Part shown: piece by piece, positions 56,159-64,000 of the stretch
Layout of the letters: each line of letters begins with the position of its first letter
Numbering within the stretch: position 1 is the stretch's first letter
NCBI GenBank assembly: GCA_905178155.1
Contig: CAJINV010000001.1
Coordinates: 2,718,089-2,782,088, forward strand
Direction: 5' to 3'
Source: Amoebophrya sp. A120
Lineage: Eukaryota; Sar; Dinophyceae; Syndiniales; Amoebophryaceae
Length of the DNA stretch: 64,000 nt
The notes under the pieces: generated by a model
What the model saw: only the letters and a program-made list of their open reading frames with translations
Databases searched by the model: none
What the model was told of the DNA's origin: nothing
Position numbers and translations under genes: made by a program

Positions 56159-58971
56159 ATGACGGTCTTGTCGGACAACTTCACTCCGCGTTCGACACAT
56201 TCGTCGAAAAACGCGAATCATTCCGCGAAATCGACACCTCGCGGCAGTACCGCTTCACACTATGGGGACGAGAGTATACACGGCACTCCTGCAGCAGGTG
56301 TTGGACCTGCCACTGGTGGAGGATTCCAAAGAAGCATGTCCAACCACAGCATTGCGTCGTCGATTCACGGGAGTGAGCAGCACGCTGTCGACAGAACGCC
56401 TGCGGCTGTTGTAAACAATGCGAACGATGATCTTCAGGGAGACAGTAGCAAGCCACTGGGCAGTGGTGACGGGACGATCTGTACACCGACAGAAACTACA
56501 GGACCTGGGTCAGTGACCACGAGGACACCTGTAGTTGCTTCCACCCCGATCACGTCCTCTGTACTACCAACCCCGTCGTCGGCACCAGCTCCTTCCAGTA
56601 GCAGCAAGCAATCCTCGTTACCGGTAATCAGTGCTCCCACGACACGCCCCCTCATCTCCTGCCAGGGGTGCGGGAAACAGACCACGTCCGAAATGTGCTG
56701 CCCCACGTGCAACCAGTTTGGGAGGCAAAGCTTCTTCTGCACGCAGGACTGCTTCAAGAAGAACTGGAACGTGCACAAACGGCTTCACACCCTCCTGCAG
56801 CAACAGAAAGAGCTGGCGGAGAGCGAAACGGCGAGCCTGGCCTCGGACATGGCGGCCACGTCGCCAGACCACCGGTCCGAGGGACTGATGAAGCGGGGCT
56901 TGTCGCAATTACGCGACAAGGTTTTCTATCAAGTGCAAAAATCTCTGGGTCTGGAAACTTGTGATGCTGGGTGGCGTCTCATGATGAGGCTACAGATGCT
57001 GGCTCAGCATGACAAGTTTCTGAGCTCCTAGGTATTGCCTATTCTGCATGACAAAGTGCGCTTCTGCATCGCAGAAAAACGGAGCTCTTGGGTCACGTGC
57101 ATGACAGATTTAAATGTCATGCCAGACAAGCATGACAAACATGAATTCTTCCAGACCCAGACATTTTTACATTTGATATTTTCCACCAAAGCAGCAGCTC
57201 GTCCTTGTCGGTGCAGAAAAAAACGTCTTACGCCTCGCGGAGTTCCAGCAACAGCAGTAGTGTGAATGAGGAAGATCCGCAAATGGCCAATACTATCGAC
57301 GGAGAAGACGATTCCAAGAATTCGAAACCGCTGTCCACCATGTTTGGAAAATTGTTGTCTTCACAGCCCTTCTTGAACAATTTGGTGCAGCAGCTCCCGC
57401 TTTCCTCCATAAGCGTTTCGCCGTCCCGGGGTCCGAGCAAGCGCGGGCTGTTGCCAGGCGGGGGCGGGATGCAGAGTGGTGTGCACAGCCAGCAATTGAA
57501 TCACGCGGTTCTTTCGTCTGGGGCGTCCGGAGGAGGACACCAGAGTTCATACAAGCCGGGCGCTTTGGCGGCTGCCTGGAACTCTAGTAGTGACCCGGGC
57601 GGCGGGGGTGGAACGGCGTTTTCTGGTTCGCATCACGGACCGTCCAATTCAGGGAAAGTGCAAGATGTTGCAACCTCCCTACCTACTTCCCCAGCGCAGG
57701 TGTGCGCAATGGTGTTCTCTTGCTTCCTCGGCCTACCGCGCTTGCTGAAGATGCTGCTTTTTGCCTGTCTTTTCGTCTTCCTCACCATCGCCTACATCAC
57801 GCGTCGGCTCGCATCGCCAGAGATGAACGGAGCACTCGGGTCGGCGCCGGTGGGAGCGCCGATCCAGGATAACGCGAGCGCGCGGAAAGGCGCGGGCGTG
57901 TCCTTTCACCACGACCACGGCTGGACAATGGAGGACCTAGCAGAGCATCTGGAGGAGCACGAAAGAAGAATAGAGCAGCTAGAAGCCGCCCTGGCGAACT
58001 ACGAAAATGCAGGCTCGTCTTCCGGTGGAGCGTCCGTGAACGCAAGTCCCTTTGCAGCAGTCGGCAGCATTAGTGGAAGCAAAAGTAATACTCGGCCGGA
58101 AATCAGTGTGACTCCCGCTTCTTTTGCCGCGCCAGCGAGTAGTTCTCCTTCACTTGTTGTAGGTGGATCCTCCAACAGTAACATAGGCGCGGTCGTGTCG
58201 GTAGCTTCAGCAGCGAATTCTGCTGTTCGGAGTTCGACTAGTAGCGGTAACGCAGCAAGCTTTTCAGCAGAGGAGACCCAGCCTTCCGAGGGAAGCAAGC
58301 CTACGTCAGGTGAGGCCACTGGATTCGCTACTGCGCAGCAAATGAACGACATGTTCGCAGCCGTGGGTTCGCCAGCGCAGAAGACGGCTGCGGCTGCTAC
58401 TGGAGCGGTAGGACCGAACTCCGGTACAACTGCGGGAGTGGGAAACCAAGCTCCAAGCATTTTGGCTGGCACCTCCATGCCGGCGTTCGCAGCTTCGCCC
58501 GAGCCTTCGTTTTCTGAGCCGAAGGACGGTAGAGCGCCTGGCGACCCCTTTGTTGCTAATGGCCCTGCTGCTAACGGAGACGCATTCACTGCCACGAACC
58601 AGGTACAACTCATGCAACGTTGATGCGTCGAGTCGATCTTCCAAAGAAGGATGATGCAGCAAATCATTCGAATAAAAAGCGTGCGACACCAAAATGGCCA
58701 AAACTTAAGGAACCACGGATAATTAATCTCTCAGGTGCAACAGCAACGAGATGGGCCGGATTCGGCGTCCATTGGGAAGGCCATGCCCGAGGAGCAACCG
58801 TCATCATTTATGCAGGGCGGAGGTGAGCAAGAAACAGAAAATCGAAAGGCAGGAGGCACAGATGAGCACGAAAATCATCACCGCGGACTCGGATTGCCGA
58901 GACGAGAGAGTCCTGGACATTCTGACGAAAGTAGTGCATCGAATGACAGTCCAGGACAAGACAGGTTTTAA
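56159..58971 (+). CDS. C6H2 zinc-finger protein with one membrane span and coiled coil
   Basis: Predicted 807 aa from exons 56159-56926, 57184-58602 and 58735-58971, all joined in phase 0. After a serine/threonine-rich start comes a C6H2 finger (about residues 165-210: CQGCGKQTTSEMCCPTCNQF, then FCTQDCFKKNWNVHKRLH). This matches the zinc finger found at the N-terminus of type 1 methionine aminopeptidase and MYND-like proteins, but no peptidase domain follows. Later a single hydrophobic span (LLKMLLFACLFVFLTIAYI) is followed by a short coiled coil (LAEHLEEHERRIEQLEAALA) and a long low-complexity tail. The second intron (58603-58734) is GT-AG; the first is an introner. The last exon's frame is uncertain, because a second open frame there (ending near 59074) also looks protein-like. 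Confidence 0.7.
56927..57178 (+). mobile_element. Introner-like element, family A
   Basis: 252 bp. Starts TATCAAGTGCAAAAATCTC and ends GACATTTTTACATTTGATA. The direct repeat TTTTC is at 56922-56926 and 57179-57183. Excision gives AAG GTT TTC CAC CAA in frame. Its interior closely resembles the element at 33932-34183, in inverted order for part of its length. Confidence 0.92.
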
Positions 58972-61900
58972 GATGTGCGTTTCGAAGCGAGGAGCAACCC
59001 CACCACACATGAAAGAAAGACCGCGCTCTGCTTTCTCGAATTCACAGCGCTCAGGTTGTGTTTTTGATTCATTGTAGGTATGGCTTGAGCAAGGACTCTA
59101 CAGTACTGATGTGTTCTAACGCATGAGTGTTGTGATATGTAAATCATTGCCCTACGACGTTTGCGTTGTCTTGGATTCAGATGGGATTTGAGATGGGAGC
59201 GTTGAAGGAGGCTCTCCTTTTCTTGAGCGTCTCAAAAGGTTGCAACGACAGCTAAGCATGTATGTGTACCTGAGTGACTTCAGCGGTAAACTGCGTTCAG
59301 CTGGCTTCGGTGCGACTTCGTCACAACGTTAGAGATAGTGTCTACGGCTACCGAAAGAAGTTAGTAAAGAAATTCATATTCATTAGTTTCTTCTCGCGGA
59401 CGAGGTTCCATAGTTGGACGATTGGTATAACGTTCCACTCTTCATGTTCATCCGTAGGCATCGTCTGCCTATGAAAATTTCGAGCGAAGTTGAGTCAAAA
59501 GAGCGAGCACAAGACATACGAAGTTCTTCTTCGTGTTCGTTACATACCATCGTGCACAACGCAGACATGTGCTACTCGTGTGAATGCGCTCTATGCAGCA
59601 GCTGCATTGCTAGCATCAAAAATGGACGGAGGGCTGTTGTATGATTTACGCCCGCCGAAGCTGCTGCCGGCGGAGTGGCGCGCACGTGGCGCCGGTTTTC
59701 CTCATCCGGGGGAGCGCCGCCCAAGAAGAGTAGTCTCATCAAGACTTAAACAGCCTCCGTCACAATGCCGGCGGCGGGGCAAGCAGAAGCAAGAGGAGAG
59801 CGGCGCGCAGCCCGCCCCGGCCTTCGAAGTCTTCCAGAGGTTGGGGGCCCTCCCGCGGCGCCCTCCCCAAGCCGTGGCGCCCCCTCTGGGCGAAGTGGGT
59901 CGCCCTCGAATGGTAGCGCCCCATGTTATTGCCGGCACCCCCGGACGGGGCCAGGGCGGCCCGTCCCCCGGGCTGCCTCGTACGCGCCCCCCCCCCCCGT
60001 GGGGGGTTCTGCAGCCGCCCGCCCGGCTGGTGGTGGCTTCCAATCTTCCTCGGTCGTGTGGTCATCCGGAGGGCGCGCGCGGCCGTGTGCGTTTTGGGCG
60101 GGGGGGCTGCCCGGGGGCCCTGAGGCACCTGCACGCCGCACTGGTCGCAGTATATAATGAATGGAATCTGTTGCAGTCTGGGCGCCGTTTTATTGCCTTT
60201 ATTGGGAAAGCGGCTGCCCGGTGCCGGTGTTGGCCGCATCCCGGACTTGCGGGACCGGTATAGCAGTTGCATCTCTCGACCTTGTCATTGGTGCGACAGA
60301 CAAAGTTTAACAGTGCCCCTCCTGGAAGGGAGATTGTGTTTGTGCCAGCTGCTGGCGTAATATGACGAAGGTGCGCGTGGGAGTGTTTGGAGGGAACAGT
60401 AAAACACAAGGCCAAACGCAAACGAAGTTCAATGCTAGCGTGCACTGGCCTGCCTGAGAAAACAATGAGAGACAAACGAGTTGGAGTTGAAAAGTATTGG
60501 AGGGCGTAGACTTGCGTGTTCAACGACTCTATTTCGGAATCTGTGAGGGTATCTTTGTCGTTCTTTGTGATCGTGAAAGCACGTGTGAAGAAATCCAACG
60601 AGTTTCTTGCCAGCACCATCTCTGTTTGAGATTGCACCCAGAGGCCCGCGATGGTCTTGCATGCCACCGGTGGAGCAAGACTCCGTTGCGGGAAGCGGAG
60701 TCAAGGACGAGAGGAGCGTTGGCTGCTCATGCTACGCGAGAAAATGCAAAAGAGTGGCTATGCAGACTTCATCTTTTTGTCCATTGATCATTACCTTTAT
60801 CTCCTGCTTCTCCAAACACATTAGCGCCAATAGTGTCTTCTTTTGTGTGCCATTGTAAAAGTTGGACGCCACTGGCGCCACGACCTGACCGCGCTCGCCT
60901 GCGACCCCTGGATCGCTTTAGCGAGTTGCGGGGCAGTCCCGTCGATAGAGTGGCGGCCCAGCCCCTGAGTCTCGACGCCAATCGCGAAATCAAATGTGAC
61001 TCGTACATCAGAGAACGCGCCGGAGAAGGGGGCCAGCGCGGGCGAGTTCGCAAGGGCAACGCGGCCGGCGCCGGCGCTTGCCAGCCTATCGGGGGCCCTC
61101 GCTCTGCTCTGCAGCGTGAATTTGCGGCCGGTTTCTCCGCGTGGTCCTGTGCCACCAGGCACAGCGCCAGCCGCCCGGGCCATGGGCGCCGTTCCGGGCC
61201 GGCGGGCCCGCGGCCTGGCCGCGCCGGTGCCTGCTCCACAAGGCACCCGCCTTGGCACCCCTTTGCCTGCCACGAATCTACCCGCACGCAGACCGGCCGA
61301 TTAAGGTAGCACGGCCGGCGCCCGCATGTGCCTCGTTGTGGTCGCTCGCGCTGACGTGTTGCGCCGTCTTTCCAATGGCTGCATGTGGGGCGCTGCTAGG
61401 GCTGGCCGAGTGGGCCTCTCTACGTGATGTGCCAGTTCCGCTGCAGAGGCGATTGCCGCCGACCGGCACTTGGACGTCATGTGGAGACCAATTTCGCTTC
61501 GAACCTCATTCAAGAACGCTGCTGACTTCAGGGGGCTTCTGCAAGATTGTTAAGCATGAAGAAAGCTCTCTGCTATACTTGCGCTGGCAGCAAGGGAGAC
61601 TGCAGGAGAAGAGGCGCCATAGCGGCTTAACCATGTTCCTGCCTATTTTTTGGGTCGCGTGACGAGGCATCGTCATGCGACTCTTTGAGGGTGAGGACGT
61701 TCTGACGAAAAGCAACGCTCTAGAAGTACAGACCAGGAGAGCTGTCGACGCAAAACGACCGAGACAAAGGTGTGTGGAGAAATGTCAATCCTGTTTCAGC
61801 AAGAAGGCTTCGGTGGCAATCGAAGCGAGCGAGCAATAAATGATTGAAGTATAAAATACAAGGACCTACTACTTGTTGTAGGCGCCTGTGAAACTCTCAA

Positions 61901-63418
61901 AGCCTGAAGCCCGCCGTGGCCGAAGATGCCACCGACGAAGCAAGCCTGCAATGCCGGGAGCGGAGTGTTTAGAACGAGAAAAAGAGTGGCTATATAGTTC
62001 TACCTAAAGTAAATTTCTATTTTGATTTTACATTGCAATATATAGTTCTAGACAGCATCTTTTTGTCCATTTTTGAGATTATTTGCCTTTATCTTCTGTA
62101 CTTCCAAATGCGTTAGCGTCAAATTTTTTTTTTGGGGACTCATTGGCCCGCTGCAAAAATTGGGCGCCGCTGCTGCAGGCCGCTCTTGTCTGCGGCGCCT
62201 GTGGTGCTGACAAAGAATGCCCATTCAGCTGGACGCGAACGTTCCGAGAGGATCCGCGCCCTTTGTGGCTAGACCCGAGGGCTCCGGTGCAGGAACAAGG
62301 CCCGCCGGTGCTGTTCGCGCGCTTTGGGAGAATCCAGGGGCGCCCGCGTGTGGGGCGCAAAGCAGCCGGCGCCGGCGCCCGCCTCTTGTTGGCCCGCAGA
62401 GTTGTGCGTTGGCGGTATTATTCTGGGCGCAGCGGCGCGTGAGTTAGAGTTTGGCGGGGCGCTTCGCGCCCGTGGTGCGGCCGCGGCCCTGCCCCGGCAG
62501 GCTTGCGCGGCTCGCGCCAGTGCTCCGCCAGGCGCCCGTCTTGGCGCCCTTTTACGACAGGGTCTGCCCGTGTGCACGCCGGCGAATTGTACTGAGACAT
62601 TGCGGCCGGCGCCCGTTGTGGTCGCCGGCGCCGGCGTGTTGCGCCGTCTTTTCGGCGGCTGCCTGTAAAGTGGTGACGGGGCCGGCGGGCCGGTCGAGAA
62701 CGAAGGTCTTTCAGAATGATCTACATGGCATGTAAGTTCCCCTGCCGAGACCGACGATCGCCGTCACTCAGACGGCACGCACCTGGACGTGATGCAGAAA
62801 CCAATTTTGTTTCGCACATCATTGAAGAACATTGATTGCGGGCTTCATTGACTTCAGAGGGCTTCCGCGAGTGTGTTAAATGAAAGCTATCTTCAAGGAA
62901 GCCACTTGTCTTGCGCTTGCAGCAAGGAAGACAGCAGGACAGTGCCGTCATATTGTCGCAGCCATGTTCCTCCATGACTCATGTTCTGGCTTATGTGAGG
63001 CATCGCAATGCGGTTCTGTGAGAGCGAGGAGGCATATGGAGAAAAGCAAAACTCTAGAACTGCAGACCACGAGAGCTGCCGACGCAAAACAATGGACACA
63101 AAGCTATGCCGAGAGATTTAACGCCTCTTGCAGCATGGAGGCAGGCTTCGGTAGCAAGACTTGAAGCGAAGCAGAAGTATTACTGTATATTAAAGTATCG
63201 CGTACTAGTTGTAGGCACCTGTGAAACTAACTCGCGAAGCCAGAGGCCCTCGGTGGTCGAACATGCCACCGACGGACCAAGACTCCGTTGCGGGGAGCGG
63301 AGTTTTCACGCCTAACGAGTCCGCAGTCTTGCCTGTCACGGATTCTCGCACACACGCAAACTCGTGGGACACTTACGACATCGCTACTCCGCAGAACAAC
63401 AAAACATACCGAGAAAAG
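58972..63418. other. Gene-poor region with GC-rich repeats
   Basis: About 4.4 kb with no supported gene. GC-rich blocks (about 59650-60130, 60880-61300, 62200-62700) alternate with AT-richer spacers. Open frames occur on both strands in the GC-rich parts and have no domains. Confidence 0.5.
60600..63320. repeat. Diverged ~1.3-kb direct repeats
   Basis: The landmark sequence with GCCACCG...CAAG near GCGGAGT recurs at about 60644, 61911 and 63241. A second landmark (AAGAGTGGCTAT, later CATCTTTTTGTCCAT) occurs at about 60752 and 61982, and a third (GACTTCAG-GGGCTTC-GC) at about 61527 and 62850. Order and spacing (about 1.27-1.33 kb) are kept, so this is roughly two diverged tandem units. Confidence 0.65.
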
Positions 63419-64000
63419 ATGGCGGACGTAAGTACTTTTTTCGATGCGGCGCACTCCTTGAGCGATTGTTTCTGTAAATATGTTTTCTTTTGTACTTCGA
63501 ACTAGTTTTCCAGTTTAAGGAAGTTTAAGTTTGACTCATCTGCAACGCAGTGAGCAAACTGAAATCAAGCGCGAACCTGAAAATAAAATCTTACCCCACC
63601 GAACAGATGCAGAAGGAGCGGAACCAGCAGGTGCGGCAGTACATCCGCGACGAAGCGGAGCAAAAGTACACGATCATCACTTTGGAGGAGAACCTGCAGG
63701 ACAAGATCCGCAAGCTGCGCGCGGCGCACGCGGAGATCGCCCGGCTGCAGGAGATCCTCCGAAAGAACGGGCTGGAGGCCGAGGTCGTGCGGGGGTGCCG
63801 CTACAATTCCGTCGGGGCCATCGACGAGGAAGTGGTCCCGGAGGAGGAGGTATGGATTGCAAATATGTCTGGGTCCGAAAGATTCCGAGATTTGTCACGC
63901 AGTTTTTCCAAGCTCCGCCAAGGCTGGAATGCAGGGCATAGCATCACAGGTTCTGCATCTGCAGCTCGTTGGTGATACCTATTCTGCATGAGAAATGGTC
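63419..64000 (+). CDS. Coiled-coil protein (5' part; continues beyond window)
   Basis: Family not recognised. ATG 63419 (MAD) is followed by an intron whose right end is near 63550. The next exon reads VSKLKSSANLKIKSYPTEQM and then a long charged helix (LQDKIRKLRAAHAEIARLQEIL), consistent with a coiled coil. It ends at an introner-like element starting at 63851. Joining the first exon in frame requires GAC GTG AGC AAA, which puts the intron ends at GT-CA or TA-AG rather than GT-AG. Alternatively translation starts at ATG 63607 in the second exon. Confidence 0.5.
63851..64000 (+). mobile_element. Introner-like element, family A (truncated by window end)
   Basis: Starts TATGGATTGCAAATATGTCTG after GGAGG (63846-63850). 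The left repeat is TGTCTGGGTCCGAAAG. The right end lies beyond the window, so the direct repeat cannot be verified. Confidence 0.75.

Noticed and set aside
59490-60263. 257-codon open frame in the second GC-rich block
   Set aside because: Same reasoning: proline/arginine-rich product of GC-rich DNA, with competing frames on the other strand.
1-64000. Search by eye for rRNA, tRNA, snRNA and spliced-leader genes
   Set aside because: No convincing match found; absence is not proven without a covariance-model search.

Overview
This window is nuclear DNA from a eukaryote, most likely a dinoflagellate-lineage protist. The best guess is a syndinian such as Amoebophrya. That placement is an inference from four things: every supported gene lies on the + strand; spliceosomal GT-AG introns are mixed with many precisely bounded inverted-repeat introns that do not use GT-AG; base composition is balanced; and many proteins have long low-complexity or RS/RGG-like segments. 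I recall published descriptions of invasive intronic elements with non-canonical splice sites in Amoebophrya, but I could not search for a match.

Layout. 1-2587: 3' part of a diacylglycerol kinase. 3152-9758: large secretory-pathway glycosyltransferase-like (GT61) protein. 10369-15650 and 16544-21340: tandem paralogous UPF1/SEN1-type SF1 helicases. 22032-22976: membrane-anchored SAM methyltransferase. 23750-25314: lysine/glycine/arginine-rich protein. 25998-28975: protein with a thioredoxin-like domain and a possible degenerate receiver domain. 30172-33041: multi-pass membrane protein. 33794-39817: MFS transporter. 39818-44817: gene-poor stretch with a GC-rich block. 44818-52794: very large protein with degenerate EF-hand-like parts. 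53462-55645: secreted PAN-like protein with an FkbM-like motif. 56159-58971: C6H2 zinc-finger membrane protein. 58972-63418: gene-poor stretch containing diverged kilobase-scale repeats. 63419-64000: start of a coiled-coil protein.

The most striking content is a set of 20 introner-like elements inside coding regions. They fall into at least seven terminal-inverted-repeat families. Nearly all begin TAT and end ATA (mostly GATA), and nearly all are flanked by a 5-bp direct repeat. Removing the element plus one repeat copy restores the reading frame every time both ends are visible. For seven genes I summed the exons predicted this way and each total is a multiple of three. One transporter gene carries eight of these elements. 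Two of them are separated by only 7 nt, and another has been enlarged to 1.8 kb by a nested 1.6-kb inverted-repeat transposon. Several families share short internal motifs (GCATGACAA / TTGTSATGC types) although their ends differ.

Functionally the neighbours look unrelated (lipid signalling, glycosylation, RNA helicases, transport), as expected of a eukaryotic one-direction gene array rather than an operon. Exon boundaries were deduced by reading frame, family similarity and splice signals, not from transcripts.
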